A DNA stretch of 64,000 nucleotides from Arthrobacter sp. Soil782 (lineage in GTDB: Bacteria > Actinomycetota > Actinomycetes > Actinomycetales > Micrococcaceae). The stretch is from NCBI RefSeq assembly GCF_001428435.1, contig NZ_LMSO01000009.1, positions 67,237-131,236 on the forward strand, written 5' to 3'. The first letter of the stretch is position 1. Every line of letters begins with the position of its first letter. The position numbers and the translations under genes were made by a program. Under the pieces are notes generated by a model. The model searched no databases and was not told the DNA's origin. It saw only the letters and a program-made list of their open reading frames with translations. Shown piece by piece: positions 7,841 to 17,833 of this stretch.

Positions 7841-10735
7841 CTAGACCCGAGGCTTCTCACGCATCTCGTAGGTTTCGATGGTGTCGCCTTCCCTGATGTC
7901 ATTGAACGATCCGAGGCCGATACCACACTCGAAGTCCGTGCGGACCTCGGTGGCGTCGTCCTTGAAGCGGCGAAGCGTGTCAACGCTGAGGTTGTCGCCA
8001 ACCACCACTCCGTCACGGATCAGACGTGCCTTCGAGTTCCTGCGGATAACACCGGAACGGACAATCGAACCCGCGATGTTGCCGAACTTGGAAGACCGGA
8101 AGACCTCGCGGATTTCCGCGGTACCGAGCTGCGCTTCCTCGTACTCCGGCTTGAGCATGCCCTTGAGTGCAAGCTCAATGTCATCGATGGCTCCATAGAT
8201 GACCGAGTAGAAGCGCAGGTCCACGCCTTCGCGCTCAGCGAGGTCAGCCACACGTTCGGCCGGCTTGACGTTGAAGCCGATGATGATCGCGTTGTCCACC
8301 GTTGCCAGATTGACGTCGTTCTGCGTGATCGCACCAACGCCGCGGTGGATGACGCGCAGTGCGACTCCCTCGCCGACGTCGATCTTGAGCAGCGAGTCCT
8401 CGAGCGCTTCCACCGCACCGGAGACGTCACCCTTGAGGATGAGGTTGAGGGTATCAACCTTGCCCTCGGCGACGGCCTGGTCGAAGTCTTCGAGGCTGAC
8501 ACGCTTGCGGCGCTTGGCCAGGGCCGCGTTGCGGTCTGCTGCCTCGCGCTTCTCGGCGATCTGGCGGCCCGTGCGCTCGTCCGGGGTGACGAGGAACGTA
8601 TCGCCTGCACGGGGAACCGTGGACAGACCCAGTACCTGGACCGGACGGGACGGGCCCGCCTCGGTGACGTTGTCGCCATTCTCGTTGAACATTGCGCGGA
8701 CACGGCCGTGGGCGATGCCCGCAACGATGGTGTCGCCGACGACCAGCGTTCCCGACTGGACCAGCACGGTGGCAACCGCGCCGCGGCCCTTGTCAAGGTT
8801 TGCCTCGATCGCGATACCGCGGGCGTCCTTGTTCGGGTTGGCACGCATGTCGAGTGCAGCATCAGCGGTCAGCAATACAGCTTCGAGCAGTTCGTCGATT
8901 CCCTCGCCGCGCAGCGCCGAAACGTGTACGAACATGGTGTCGCCGCCGTACTCCTCGGGAACCAGACCGTACTCGGTGAGCTGGCCCTTGACCTTGTCCG
9001 GGTTGGCGCCCTCCTTGTCGATCTTGTTCACTGCCACCACAATCGGCACGCCAGCCGCCTGGGCGTGGTTCAGCGCCTCGACGGTCTGCGGCATGACGCC
9101 GTCGTCCGCTGCCACAACAAGCACGGCGATGTCGGTAACCTTCGCGCCACGGGCACGCATGGCGGTGAATGCTTCGTGCCCCGGGGTGTCAATGAAGGTG
9201 ATGGGACGGTTGTCGCCCTCGTGCTCATGGTCGATCTGGTACGCACCGATGTGCTGGGTGATGCCACCGTGTTCGCCGGCCACGACGTTCGACTTGCGGA
9301 TCGCATCCAGCAGACGGGTTTTACCGTGGTCGACGTGGCCCATGACGGTCACGACCGGAGGACGTGCTTCGAGCTGCTCGTCACCCTCGGCCGCAAGTTC
9401 AGCATCCAGGTTGATGTCGAAGTTGTCGAGCAGCTCGCGCTCCTCGTCTTCCGGCGACACAACCTGGATCTTGTAGCCGAGCTCGCCACCCAGTACCTCG
9501 AAGGTCGCTTCGTCCAGGGACTGGGTTGCTGTGGCCATCTCACCGAGGTGGAACAGAACGGTAACCAGTGCTGCGGCGTTCGCATCAATCTTCTCGGCGA
9601 AGTCGGTGATCGACGATCCGCGACGCAGCCGGACAACAGTGTTGCCGTCGCCGCGGGGAACGCTGACGCCGCCCAACGATGGAGCTGACATCTGCTCAAG
9701 CTCTTGCCGCTTTGCCCGCTTCGACTTGCGCTGCTTGCCGCGGCCGGCTCCACCCTTACCGAAAGCACCGGCAGTGCCGCCGCGACCGCGGCCGCCCTTG
9801 CCGAAACCGCCGCCGGCGGGCGCTCCACCACCTGCACCGGGGGCTCCCCCGGGGCCGCGCCGAGGTCCAGCGCCTGCACCGGCAGCTCCACCACGACCGG
9901 GCGCAGCCGGCCGCTCGGTCCGGTTGGGCATCATGCCCGGAGTCGGTCGGGCTCCACCGGCACCACCGGGGCGCGGGGCGCCGGGGCGAGGCGCACCCGG
10001 ACGCGGCGCTCCGGGGCGCGGACCACCTGCACCAGCGGCAGGACGGGGGCCGCCTGCACCAGCGGCAGGACGGGGGCTGCGCTCATCGTCGCGGCGTCCT
10101 CCCGGACGGGGCATGCCCTGGGATGGCGCGAACGGGTTGTTGCCCGGACGCGGACCACCGGCGCGGTCGCCTTCCCCGCGGCCGGACCGCGGCATACCCT
10201 GCGATGTCGCGAAGGGGTTGTTGCCGGGGCGCGGACCACCGGAGCGGTCGCTGCCTGGGCGGGCTGCTCCCGGACGGGCAGAGGTTGGCCGTGCGGCTGC
10301 AGGCTTTGGCCCCGGTTTGCTGTCGGTGCCGGAGTCGCTGCTGGGAGCAGCATCCGTGCCCGCGCCTTGAGGGGTCTTCGTCTCTGCTGCCGGAGTCTCC
10401 GGCGCCTTGAATGCGGGCGCTGCCGGAGCCTGCTCCTGCGGAGCAGCGGGAGCCGGCGCTGCCGGCTTTTCCGGGGCAGGTGCCGGGGCTGCCGGAGCAG
10501 GACCTGGCGTTGCCGCCTTGGGGGTGGGCTGCGACCCACGTGCCGGTGCCGACGCCGGTGCCTTGGCTGCCGCCGGGGCGTCCGGGAAAGCGCCGCGAAG
10601 TTTCTTCACGACGGGCGCTTCAATGGTTGAGGATGCCGACCGAACGAATTCGCCCAGTTCCTGCAGCTTTGCTACTGCATCCTTCGAAGTAATTCCGAGC
10701 TCTTTGGCGAGCTCGTGTACGCGGACCTTGGCCAC
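7841..10735 (-). CDS. infB: Translation initiation factor IF-2
   Basis: IF-2 is the GTPase that delivers initiator tRNA to the 30S subunit. The 964-aa protein starts with the IF2-N helix bundle ([24 protein letters not shown]). A very long Pro/Ala/Gly/Arg-rich disordered stretch follows (about residues 55-345) with internal repeats. The GTPase domain has [10 protein letters not shown] near 464, DTPGHEAF and NKIDK, and domains II-IV follow ([15 protein letters not shown]). The start is GTG at 10735 with AGGAGA upstream, and that ribosome binding site lies partly inside a hairpin (10741-10768). The downstream gene is rbfA. Confidence 0.97.
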   Translation of the reverse strand: MAKVRVHELAKELGITSKDAVAKLQELGEFVRSASSTIEAPVVKKLRGAFPDAPAAAKAPASAPARGSQPTPKAATPGPAPAAPAPAPEKPAAPAPAAPQEQAPAAPAFKAPETPAAETKTPQGAGTDAAPSSDSGTDSKPGPKPAAARPTSARPGAARPGSDRSGGPRPGNNPFATSQGMPRSGRGEGDRAGGPRPGNNPFAPSQGMPRPGGRRDDERSPRPAAGAGGPRPAAGAGGPRPGAPRPGAPRPGAPRPGGAGGARPTPGMMPNRTERPAAPGRGGAAGAGAGPRRGPGGAPGAGGGAPAGGGFGKGGRGRGGTAGAFGKGGAGRGKQRKSKRAKRQELEQMSAPSLGGVSVPRGDGNTVVRLRRGSSITDFAEKIDANAAALVTVLFHLGEMATATQSLDEATFEVLGGELGYKIQVVSPEDEERELLDNFDINLDAELAAEGDEQLEARPPVVTVMGHVDHGKTRLLDAIRKSNVVAGEHGGITQHIGAYQIDHEHEGDNRPITFIDTPGHEAFTAMRARGAKVTDIAVLVVAADDGVMPQTVEALNHAQAAGVPIVVAVNKIDKEGANPDKVKGQLTEYGLVPEEYGGDTMFVHVSALRGEGIDELLEAVLLTADAALDMRANPNKDARGIAIEANLDKGRGAVATVLVQSGTLVVGDTIVAGIAHGRVRAMFNENGDNVTEAGPSRPVQVLGLSTVPRAGDTFLVTPDERTGRQIAEKREAADRNAALAKRRKRVSLEDFDQAVAEGKVDTLNLILKGDVSGAVEALEDSLLKIDVGEGVALRVIHRGVGAITQNDVNLATVDNAIIIGFNVKPAERVADLAEREGVDLRFYSVIYGAIDDIELALKGMLKPEYEEAQLGTAEIREVFRSSKFGNIAGSIVRSGVIRRNSKARLIRDGVVVGDNLSVDTLRRFKDDATEVRTDFECGIGLGSFNDIREGDTIETYEMREKPRV
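10026..10079. repeat. 27-nt tandem duplication inside infB
   Basis: Two adjacent 27-nt copies (10026-10052 and 10053-10079) differ at one or two positions and encode the repeated AAGAGGPRP segment of the IF-2 disordered region. Next to them are GAPRP pentapeptide repeats. A longer degenerate repeat carries [11 protein letters not shown] and SQGMPR twice (about 10100-10240). The pattern points to slippage-driven length variation in the linker. Confidence 0.8.
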
Positions 10736-10740
10736 ATTTC

Positions 10741-10768
10741 TCCTGTCTCGGTCCGCACCGAGTCAGGA
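10741..10768 (-). promoter_or_regulatory. Hairpin overlapping the infB ribosome binding site
   Basis: On the minus strand, TCCTG-A-CTCGG pairs with CCGAG-A-CAGGA around a 6-nt loop, a 10-bp stem with one internal mismatch. The CAGGA arm contains most of the AGGAGA Shine-Dalgarno sequence for the GTG at 10735. The structure could limit IF-2 translation; this is a prediction from base pairing only. Confidence 0.5.
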
Positions 10769-10846
10769 GCGAACCGTCTAATTCCTACTGCAGACCCCAG
10801 CCGCCGGAGCAGCTGACGCGCTGATTGCAGAGCTCAACAGATTGTT

Positions 10847-10888
10847 CATCGTTGGGCACTCATCGCTGGGTACTCATCGGGTTTCCAT
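10847..10888. repeat. Three 14-nt direct repeats in the ylxR-infB gap
   Basis: TCATCG recurs at an exact 14-nt step, with two near-identical units TGGGCACTCATCGC (10853-10866) and TGGGTACTCATCGG (10867-10880). They sit in the 205-nt spacer (10736-10940) between ylxR and infB. The role is unknown. Confidence 0.5.
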
Positions 10889-10940
10889 CAGTTTTCTGAC
10901 CCGCTTTCAGGGAGGACGGTGTACGTGCGGGGAACCTCCA

Positions 10941-11219
10941 TCAGGAGGTGCCCCGGAGTGTGTGCAGCCACTGCTCAACACTCTGCGAATCAACGACGCC
11001 ACGAAAGGCGCGGTTGAACGCTTTGCGTTTGAGCGCAAGCTCCACACAGGACGGTCGGGGATGCAACCAGGCACCCCTGCCCGCTAGCTGACGGCGGTGA
11101 TCCACCTCGGCGACAGTGACGCCGCTGCGGTTGACCGCTGACCATCGAACCAGATTGGCTTGGTCATCACGACTTCGGCAACCGATACAGGTTCGTACCG
11201 GTTGATGACGTAACGACAT
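10941..11219 (-). CDS. ylxR: YlxR family RNA-binding protein
   Basis: YlxR (DUF448) is a small protein encoded between nusA and infB in many bacteria, and it has been linked to RNase P in some species. The 92-aa product has the signature PVRTCIGCRSRDDQANLVRW near the N-terminus and GRGAWLHPRPSCVELALKRKAFNRAFR in the middle. ATG at 11219 is preferred over an in-frame TTG at 11243, which has no ribosome binding site. The gene follows nusA by 74 nt. Confidence 0.9.
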   Translation of the reverse strand: MSLRHQPVRTCIGCRSRDDQANLVRWSAVNRSGVTVAEVDHRRQLAGRGAWLHPRPSCVELALKRKAFNRAFRGVVDSQSVEQWLHTLRGTS

Positions 11220-11293
11220 AAGCCCTATCCATTCTAGCGCCAAGCATCTCGATATGACGCATCGGCGGGTTTATTGAGGCGAGCTCCGGTGCC

Positions 11294-12265
11294 TCACGCG
11301 CCGGCGGCGTCCGAGGCGATGTCGATCCGCCATCCGGTCAGCTTCGCGGCGAGCCGCGCGTTCTGGCCTTCCTTGCCGATGGCGAGTGACAGCTGGTAGT
11401 CCGGCACAACCACCCGGGCGCTGCGGGTTTTTTCATCAGTGATGGTCACCGATGAAACCCGCGACGGCGAGAGTGAGCTGGCAATGAAGGTGGCTGGATC
11501 GTCGCTGTAGTCAACAATGTCGATCTTTTCGTCGTTGAGCTCGTTCATCACGGCTCGGACGCGTGATCCCATCTCTCCGATACAGGCGCCCTTGGCGTTC
11601 ACTCCGGGAACGTGTGCCTTCACAGCGATCTTGGTGCGGTGGCCGGCTTCCCTTGCCAACGCGACGATTTCCACGCTCTTGTCGGCGATCTCCGGTACCT
11701 CGAGCTCGAACAGCTTGCGGACGAGGCCGGGGTGCGACCGCGAGAGTGTGATGGACGGACCCTTCATCCCGCGGTGGACGTCAATGACGAAAGCGCGCAG
11801 GCGGGTACCGTGCAAGTATTTTTCACCGGGTACCTGCTCGGGCGGCGGAAGCAATGCCTCAACTGAGCCCAGGTTTACCTGGATCATGTGGGGGTTGTTG
11901 CCCTGCTGGATAAGGCCGGCCACGAGCTCGCCTTCCTTGCCGCGGAACTCGCCGAGGATGTTGTCATCCTCCGCGTCGCGCAGCCGCTGCAGAATGATCT
12001 GACGAGCTGTACTCGCCGCGATCCGGCCGAAACCGGTCGGTGTGTCGTCGAACTCCCCCACTGCCACGCCGTCGTCGTCGATCTCGGTAGCCCAGATGGT
12101 GACGTGGCCCGTCCGCCGATCCAGCTCCGCCCGGGCGATCTCCTGCGCACCGGTGGTCTTGTGGTAGGCAACAAGGAGTGCCTGCTCGATCGTGGGGATC
12201 AGCAGTTCAAGGGGGATTTCGCGTTCCCGTTCAAGTAGCCGCAGAGCGCTCATATCTATATCCAT
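11294..12265 (-). CDS. nusA: Transcription termination/antitermination protein NusA
   Basis: NusA binds RNA polymerase and nascent RNA to control pausing, termination and rRNA antitermination. The 323-aa protein contains the N-terminal polymerase-binding domain, an S1 domain ([17 protein letters not shown]), and two KH domains ([28 protein letters not shown] split across KH1; [23 protein letters not shown] in KH2). As is usual in actinobacteria, it lacks the acidic C-terminal repeats found in E. coli. ATG at 12265 follows GGAGG. It lies 30 nt after rimP. Confidence 0.97.
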   Translation of the reverse strand: MDIDMSALRLLEREREIPLELLIPTIEQALLVAYHKTTGAQEIARAELDRRTGHVTIWATEIDDDGVAVGEFDDTPTGFGRIAASTARQIILQRLRDAEDDNILGEFRGKEGELVAGLIQQGNNPHMIQVNLGSVEALLPPPEQVPGEKYLHGTRLRAFVIDVHRGMKGPSITLSRSHPGLVRKLFELEVPEIADKSVEIVALAREAGHRTKIAVKAHVPGVNAKGACIGEMGSRVRAVMNELNDEKIDIVDYSDDPATFIASSLSPSRVSSVTITDEKTRSARVVVPDYQLSLAIGKEGQNARLAAKLTGWRIDIASDAAGA

Positions 12266-12295
12266 TGGGGCCTCCTCAGCAACCAGCGGTGGTAA

Positions 12296-12913
12296 TCAGT
12301 CATTGTCTCCGCCGGATTCCTCGGCATCAGCGTGGGCGAATTCAACCTGGACGATCCCCTTGCGGATTTTGTCGTAGGGAATTGCCCGATCTTCCCCGAA
12401 CTTCGGTTTGGTGCCCTTCTTGACCGCCATCAGCGGTTTCAGCGACACCGACGTCTCATCAACATCAATCAAGCGGCCTTCCAACACCTCGCCGTCAACG
12501 AGCTTCACATCAACCAGCCTGCCGATATTCCTTCGCCAGTGACGTGGCTGGGTCAACGGCCTGGAAACCCCGGGTGAGGAAACTTCCAGATTGTAGGGAC
12601 GTCCATCATCCCCCGGATCATTATCGAGCGCACTGGAGACGCTCTGGGACACCTCGGAGACAGTGTCAAGACTCACACCGTCGAGGCCGTCATCCGGCAG
12701 GTCCACCACCACATGGAGCGTACGGTGACTGCCGACGATGCGGACTTCCACGTCTTCGAGGAGAAGCTTGTGCTGTTCCACTGTGGGGCGCAGGAACTCC
12801 CGCAGCCGTTCGGCCTCAGCCGCCGCATCGAGGTGCGCAGGGGCCGGATTCCGGCGGGGTACCGAAGTGTCTTGCCTCGCAGCAGTGTTCTGCCTGCCGG
12901 ATTTACCCGCCAT
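12296..12913 (-). CDS. rimP: Ribosome maturation factor RimP
   Basis: RimP assists 30S assembly. The 205-aa product has a basic, low-complexity N-terminus (KSGRQNTAARQDTSVPRR) and then the RimP fold: FLRPTVEQHKLLLEDVEV, VVDLPDDGLDGVSLDTVSEVSQSVSSALD, and YNLEVSSPGVSRPLTQPRHWRRNIGR. It ends in an acidic tail (EESGGDND). It is the first gene of the nusA-infB operon; the promoter should lie in the 104-nt divergent gap 12914-13017. Confidence 0.95.
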   Translation of the reverse strand: MAGKSGRQNTAARQDTSVPRRNPAPAHLDAAAEAERLREFLRPTVEQHKLLLEDVEVRIVGSHRTLHVVVDLPDDGLDGVSLDTVSEVSQSVSSALDNDPGDDGRPYNLEVSSPGVSRPLTQPRHWRRNIGRLVDVKLVDGEVLEGRLIDVDETSVSLKPLMAVKKGTKPKFGEDRAIPYDKIRKGIVQVEFAHADAEESGGDND

Positions 12914-13017
12914 TGCCGCCTCCCGCTCGATGATCTTGTAGCTACTACCCTAACGACTTTATGACAGGTCAGTGAATGGCACACGGAACGGTCATCCGCA
13001 TGGCATGATGATCGGTT

Positions 13018-14100
13018 GTGACGCACTCGAAGGCCCCTTCCGCCTCCACCGGCAGCGGCTTCAAGGCAGCAGTGTGGCGTGTTGTCCGCACGGTGATCCT
13101 GCTGTTGATCCTCCTCCTCGTCGCTTCGATCGGGCTCGTCATCGGCAGAGGGTCCCCGGAGCCTGAGCCGAGCGCCTCCGAACTGGCCCTCAGCGAGGGA
13201 ACGCAAGCGGCGCAGACCCTCGCGGAAGCCGCCGCCTTTCTCGAAGATGCCGCTCCTCCGGCCGGACCTGATTACGCGGCGCTGGCTGGGATGCTCCGGT
13301 TGCACGCGATCGCCCTGCGCCCTGGAGCCAGCTCCCCCGAGCCCACCCCTTCCGCTTTCCCGGCGGCACCATCATCCGCACCTGCATCGCCGTCCGCATC
13401 GCCGGATACTCCGACGCCGACAGACCTTCTGAGCGGCCTCAGGAACTCCTACACCGGTGCCTTTGAAGCAGCAGCGGTGGTTGACGCCGGGCCGGCACGG
13501 GTGCTGGCATCGGCTGCGACTGCCCAGTGGCTCGGGAGCCGCACGCTTGCAGCGAGCCTGGGCGAGGAGCCGCCTGCGATTCCTGTTCCGGAGATAAAAT
13601 ACGCCGACGACGCCCCCACCTGCCCCCCGGAGACAACGCTCACGGCTGTTAGCGGCCTGGCTGGTGTCCGGACAGCCGTGCTCGCCGAACAGCGCGCAGC
13701 CTACGCCTATGAAGTGGTTGCGGCCCGTTCCGGCGACCCCGCACAGCTTCTGCAACGGATGGCGCAGCACGAAGCCGCGGCGGCCGTGGGTTCGGCCGTT
13801 TTGACCCGGCACTGCGTCGCTGAGCCCCTGCCGGCAGCAGCCTATGCGCTGGACCAAGTGTTCCTGGCTGATCCTGGACCCGCCTTGCGGGACCTGGAGG
13901 AGTCGCTGGTCGGTACCTACGCGGATCTGGTGGGCATGAGCGGCCCCGGACCGGTGCGTGACTGGGCATTACGGCAGCTGGTCGGTACCGCGCAGTATTC
14001 CGTCGAATCTGCGGACAGCGTGCCCGCCGGCGGAGAACCCGAGGCGTTCCCCGGCATCAACCCGGACCAGTACCCGCAGCTGTCCGGGCCGGGCAGCTAG
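13018..14100 (+). CDS. Membrane-anchored protein with DUF4439 ferritin-like domain
   Basis: This 360-aa protein has one N-terminal membrane helix (about residues 22-44), an Ala/Glu-rich helical stretch, a Ser/Pro/Ala linker (about 105-140), and a C-terminal helical region (about 207-340). The C-terminal region has GVRTAVLAEQRAAYAYEVVAA, RMAQHEAAAAVGSAVL and LEESLVGTYADLV, as expected for DUF4439, an uncharacterised ferritin-like four-helix domain. The GTG start at 13018 precedes a polar stretch and the helix. It diverges from rimP, a position where this family is often found in Arthrobacter relatives. The function is unknown. Confidence 0.75.
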   Translation: MTHSKAPSASTGSGFKAAVWRVVRTVILLLILLLVASIGLVIGRGSPEPEPSASELALSEGTQAAQTLAEAAAFLEDAAPPAGPDYAALAGMLRLHAIALRPGASSPEPTPSAFPAAPSSAPASPSASPDTPTPTDLLSGLRNSYTGAFEAAAVVDAGPARVLASAATAQWLGSRTLAASLGEEPPAIPVPEIKYADDAPTCPPETTLTAVSGLAGVRTAVLAEQRAAYAYEVVAARSGDPAQLLQRMAQHEAAAAVGSAVLTRHCVAEPLPAAAYALDQVFLADPGPALRDLEESLVGTYADLVGMSGPGPVRDWALRQLVGTAQYSVESADSVPAGGEPEAFPGINPDQYPQLSGPGS

Positions 14101-14109
14101 TCTTAGCGG

Positions 14110-15114
14110 GTGGACGCACGCAATATCGAGCTCCCGCGCACCCTTGTGCGCAAGGTGCTGAACCTGCCGGGTGGCAGGGCGTGGGTGGAAGCCTGGGCTG
14201 ACATCGCAAACCGCTACCTCGAGACATGGGATCTGGTTCTTGAGCTGGAACCGGGAGCTGAGCCATGGAGCGGCCACTGCGCCGTCGTGCTTCCGGTTGT
14301 CCGCGCCGGCGGCCGGCCAGCCGTCCTCAAGATCACCGTCCCGCATGCGGAGGCAGTTCCGGAGCCGGATGCGCTAGCACTGTGGGAGGGACGCGGCGCC
14401 GTCGGACTCCTGGACAGTGCGCCGGATGATTTCGTCCTGCTGCTTGAGCGGCTGGACGGGGACTCATCCCTGTCTGAGTTGCCGCTGGCTGAGACCACTG
14501 ATATCTGGGGATCGATCATGCGCCGGCTCTCGATTCCTCCGGCTGGTGCGGCCGGTTCCGATCCCCGCTGGTTCTCCCTTCCCTCTGTTGCCGACCAGGC
14601 AGAACAGTGGACAGATACGCTGCCGCTTGAATGGGAGGCCCTCGGGCGCCCCTTTGACCGCTGGCTGCTGGAGTACGCGCTTGAGGTGTGCCAGCTGCAC
14701 GGCGCAGTTGGCCGACGCCGGAACCAGGATGTGCTGGTTCACTCCGACCTGCACTACCTGAACATCCTGCCGGTCCTTGGAGATCCCCGGCAGTTCCTGG
14801 CGATAGATCCGAAACCGCTCCTGGGCGATGCGGAGTTCGCGGTGGCGCCGATGCTCTGGAACCGGATCAGTGAGCTCTCTGCGGTTGACCCTGCCAGCCA
14901 TCTGCGTGATCGCTGCACGGATCTGGCACTCGCTGCGGATCTGGATCCGATGCTGGCCCGCGACTGGTCGGTGGTCCGGGAGGTTGATAACGCACTGGAC
15001 TACCTGAGGGAAGGCAGATCGGACGACGCGGACCGCTCACTCTGGGTGGCGAGCAACCTGCTGCGCAGGCCGCTGGAGAACCTGCCGCCGGCTGCCCGGC
15101 TGACCGCGCCCTGA
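14110..15114 (+). CDS. Aminoglycoside/hydroxyurea phosphotransferase family kinase
   Basis: This 334-aa protein resembles the streptomycin 6-kinase / hydroxyurea resistance family (PF04655). It has a P-loop-like N-lobe with AVLKITVPHAEA (Lys74), the catalytic loop VLVHSDLHYLNIL near residue 208 (Asp near 213) and AIDPKPLLGDAEFAVAPMLWNR for metal binding. The phosphate acceptor cannot be told; such genes in soil actinobacteria may act on self-made or environmental compounds. GTG at 14110 lies 9 nt after the DUF4439 gene stop, so the two are probably co-transcribed. Confidence 0.82.
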   Translation: MDARNIELPRTLVRKVLNLPGGRAWVEAWADIANRYLETWDLVLELEPGAEPWSGHCAVVLPVVRAGGRPAVLKITVPHAEAVPEPDALALWEGRGAVGLLDSAPDDFVLLLERLDGDSSLSELPLAETTDIWGSIMRRLSIPPAGAAGSDPRWFSLPSVADQAEQWTDTLPLEWEALGRPFDRWLLEYALEVCQLHGAVGRRRNQDVLVHSDLHYLNILPVLGDPRQFLAIDPKPLLGDAEFAVAPMLWNRISELSAVDPASHLRDRCTDLALAADLDPMLARDWSVVREVDNALDYLREGRSDDADRSLWVASNLLRRPLENLPPAARLTAP

Positions 15115-15120
15115 ACGGCG

Positions 15121-15915
15121 TCAGCGGATATTCTCCACCCAGATGTCGTAACTGAGCTTTACGATGAGCGCACCGACCACGGCCAGGAACACCACCCGGA
15201 TGAAGGTGCTGCCGCGGGTGATGGCCATCCGGGATCCCAGATAGCCGCCCACCATGTTGGCGCCGCCAAGGATCAGTCCCAGCCCCCACAGCAGAGATCC
15301 GTTGGGCAGGAAGAAAACCAGGGCGCCGAAATTGGTTGCCATGTTCACGATCTTCGCCTTGGCGCTGGCACCGAGGAAACTGTACCCGAGCAGCGTGACC
15401 ATCGCGATGATCAGGAATGAACCCGTGCCGGGCCCAATCAGGCCGTCGTAGAAACCGATGACCAGACCGATCGCCCCGGCCGTCCCGTAGTGCCGGTGGC
15501 CCGTATACCGGAGTTTGGTCAGGGTACCGACGGTAGGCCGGAACGCGGTGAAGATCGCGACGGCGACGAGGGCGACGATGATGATCGGCTTGAACACCGA
15601 AGCCGGAAGGAACGCCGCCAGCATCGCGCCGCCGAAACTGCCCACGAGCGCAACCAGTGCCATCGGTACCGCCGTCCGGAGATCCGGTCTCGCACGACGA
15701 AAGTAGGTGATGGCACTTGTTGTGGTCCCGAAGATGGAGCCCATCTTGTTCGTGGCCAGCGCCTGAACCGGCGTGATGCCGGGAACCATCAGCAGCGCGG
15801 GAAGCTGGAGCAGGCCGCCCCCGCCAACGACGGCGTCGACCCACCCCGCGGCAAAGCCGGCTACCACGACAAGCACGATCGTAGAGAGCTGGATCTCCTC
15901 CAGCCCGGACATCAT
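15121..15915 (-). CDS. TSUP (TauE/SafE) family membrane transporter
   Basis: This 264-aa integral membrane protein has about eight hydrophobic helices. Family hallmarks are GFAAGWVDAVVGGGGLLQLPALL at the N-terminus and the related second repeat GLVIGFYDGLIGPGTGSFLIIAMV, each with the conserved Gly/Asp pattern. TSUP proteins export or take up sulfite, sulfoacetate or related organosulfur anions; the substrate is not readable here. The gene converges on the kinase gene with only 6 nt between stops, and lies 9 nt downstream of proS. Confidence 0.88.
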   Translation of the reverse strand: MMSGLEEIQLSTIVLVVVAGFAAGWVDAVVGGGGLLQLPALLMVPGITPVQALATNKMGSIFGTTTSAITYFRRARPDLRTAVPMALVALVGSFGGAMLAAFLPASVFKPIIIVALVAVAIFTAFRPTVGTLTKLRYTGHRHYGTAGAIGLVIGFYDGLIGPGTGSFLIIAMVTLLGYSFLGASAKAKIVNMATNFGALVFFLPNGSLLWGLGLILGGANMVGGYLGSRMAITRGSTFIRVVFLAVVGALIVKLSYDIWVENIR

Positions 15916-15924
15916 CGATGCGCC

Positions 15925-17724
15925 TCAGGCGCTGATCAGCGCATACAGATGATCGACGACGTCAGCAACAGCGACGTTCTCGCTTGTGCCCGAACGGCGG
16001 TCCTTGACCTCGATGTGGCCTTCGGCCAGCCCGCGTCCCACGACGACGATGGTCGGAATACCGATCAGCTCGGCATCGCCGAACTTCACCCCGGGCGAGA
16101 CCTTCGGGCGGTCATCGAACATGACACTCAGTCCCCTGGTCTCAAGCTCCCCGGCAAGCTGCTCTGCCGCGGCAAATACCTCGTCACCCTTGCCTGTTGC
16201 TACTAGATGAACGTCAGCCGGTGCCACGTTCCGCGGCCAGATGATGCCCTTGTCGTCACGGTTGGATTCCACCAGTGCGGCCACCGCTCGTGTGACTCCG
16301 ACGCCGTAGGAACCCATGGTGACCGTGGTCAGCTTGCCGTTCTGGTCCAAAACCTTGAGGTGCAGTGCCTCGGCATACTTTCGCCCGAGCTGGAAGATGT
16401 GGCCCATTTCGATGCCGCGCTGGGTACGGAGCGGACCGGAGCCGTCAGGAGCTTCATCACCAACACGCACTTCGACGGATTCGATCACCCCGTCCCAGGT
16501 GAAGTCCCGGCCGGCAACGAGCCCGAAGACGTGCTTCCCGCGGACGTTGGCGCCGGTCACCCAGATGGTCCCGGACACGATGCGCGGGTCAACCAGGAAC
16601 GTCAGGCCGGTGGAGCCCTTCGACCCAAGTACTGCCGCGTCAAGGCTCAGGCCGGGCCCTATGTAGCCCTTGACGAGGCCCGGGTGTTTCTTGAGGTCCT
16701 CATCAGTTGCAGCCTCCACAGTTACCTCTCCGCTGACGGACAGGTGGAGACCGATGTTGGCTTCGATCCGCTTGAGGTCTACGCTGCGGTCACCGGGAAC
16801 ACCAATCACCACCAGCTGGCGCCCACCGGTAGGCAGGACCACGGCCAGCACCACGTTCTTCAGCGTGTCTGCGGCCGACCAGGGACGATCCTGCCGAGGC
16901 AGCGCGGCGTTGGCGTGATCAACCAGCGTTTCGATCGTCGGAGTGTCCGGGGTATCCCGAACCTCCGCCGGCTGCGCGTCCGCGTAATCCAGCTCGGAGG
17001 GCACCACTGTGGTGACGGCCTCGACGTTCGCCGCGTAACCGCCGTCGGACACTACAAAAGTGTCCTCGCCGATGTCGGAAGGGTGCAGGAACTCCTCACT
17101 CCGGGAGCCGCCCATGGCGCCGGCTGTGGCGGCGACCGGGATGACATCGAGTCCCAGCCGGGAGAAAATGCGCAGGTACGCTTCCCGATGCAGCTCATAG
17201 CTGCGTTCCAGACCGGCGTCGTCGATGTCGAACGAGTAGGAGTCTTTCATGATGAATTCACGGCCGCGCAGGAGCCCTGCCCGCGGCCGGGCTTCATCAC
17301 GGTATTTCGTCTGGATCTGGTAGAGGCTGAGCGGGAGGTCCTTGTAGGAGTTGTACAGGTCCTTCACCAGCAGGGTGAACATTTCCTCATGCGTAGGCGC
17401 CAAAAGGTAGTCCGCGTCCTTGCGGTCCTTCAGGCGGAAGATCCCTTCGCCGTACTCGGTCCAGCGGTTGGTTGCCTCGTAAGGCTCCTTCGGCAGGAGC
17501 GCAGGAAAGTGAACCTCCTGCGCACCAATCGCGTCCATCTCCTCGCGAATGATGGACTCCACCCTGGCGAGCACCTTCAGGCCCAGCGGAAGCCAACTGT
17601 AGATTCCGGGAGCGGCGCGGCGGATGTAGCCTGCGCGCAGGAGCAGCCGATGACTTGCCACCTCAGCTTCGGCGGGATCTTCGCGCAGCGTGCGCAGGAA
17701 AAGAGTGGAGAGTCGAAGGACCAC
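15925..17724 (-). CDS. proS: Prolyl-tRNA synthetase
   Basis: ProS charges tRNA-Pro. The 599-aa protein is the bacterial type with a class II core: [23 protein letters not shown], motif 2 region [18 protein letters not shown] near residue 140, and MKDSYSFD. An inserted editing domain spans roughly 230-390, and [14 protein letters not shown] (motif 3 region) and the anticodon-binding domain follow. GTG at 17724 gives the usual [17 protein letters not shown] start; the frame stays open to 18042 but that part overlaps the neighbouring lipoprotein gene. No T-box leader is recognisable. Confidence 0.96.
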   Translation of the reverse strand: MVLRLSTLFLRTLREDPAEAEVASHRLLLRAGYIRRAAPGIYSWLPLGLKVLARVESIIREEMDAIGAQEVHFPALLPKEPYEATNRWTEYGEGIFRLKDRKDADYLLAPTHEEMFTLLVKDLYNSYKDLPLSLYQIQTKYRDEARPRAGLLRGREFIMKDSYSFDIDDAGLERSYELHREAYLRIFSRLGLDVIPVAATAGAMGGSRSEEFLHPSDIGEDTFVVSDGGYAANVEAVTTVVPSELDYADAQPAEVRDTPDTPTIETLVDHANAALPRQDRPWSAADTLKNVVLAVVLPTGGRQLVVIGVPGDRSVDLKRIEANIGLHLSVSGEVTVEAATDEDLKKHPGLVKGYIGPGLSLDAAVLGSKGSTGLTFLVDPRIVSGTIWVTGANVRGKHVFGLVAGRDFTWDGVIESVEVRVGDEAPDGSGPLRTQRGIEMGHIFQLGRKYAEALHLKVLDQNGKLTTVTMGSYGVGVTRAVAALVESNRDDKGIIWPRNVAPADVHLVATGKGDEVFAAAEQLAGELETRGLSVMFDDRPKVSPGVKFGDAELIGIPTIVVVGRGLAEGHIEVKDRRSGTSENVAVADVVDHLYALISA

Positions 17725-17833
17725 GCTTGGAATCCGTTTCTTTGGCACTTTCTGCCGCGGTTCTAGGATCAGGGCGGCAGCAACAACACCTACCAATCTA
17801 ACCGGTCCGGCGGGTTGCCGGTGACAGGCGGGC

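Noticed and set aside
7574-9688. A 704-codon plus-strand open frame across rbfA and infB
   Set aside because: It is antisense to two certain genes. Its predicted protein has the Asp/Val/Leu-rich composition typical of a shadow frame in high-GC DNA and no recognisable domain.
15099-15125. Terminator between the kinase and TSUP genes
   Set aside because: Pairing is short and bulged (GCTGA/TCAGC plus CGCC/GGCG); it was not strong enough to list.
16207-17766. A 519-codon plus-strand open frame opposite proS
   Set aside because: It is fully antisense to proS, has shadow-like composition, and has no motif or good ribosome binding site.
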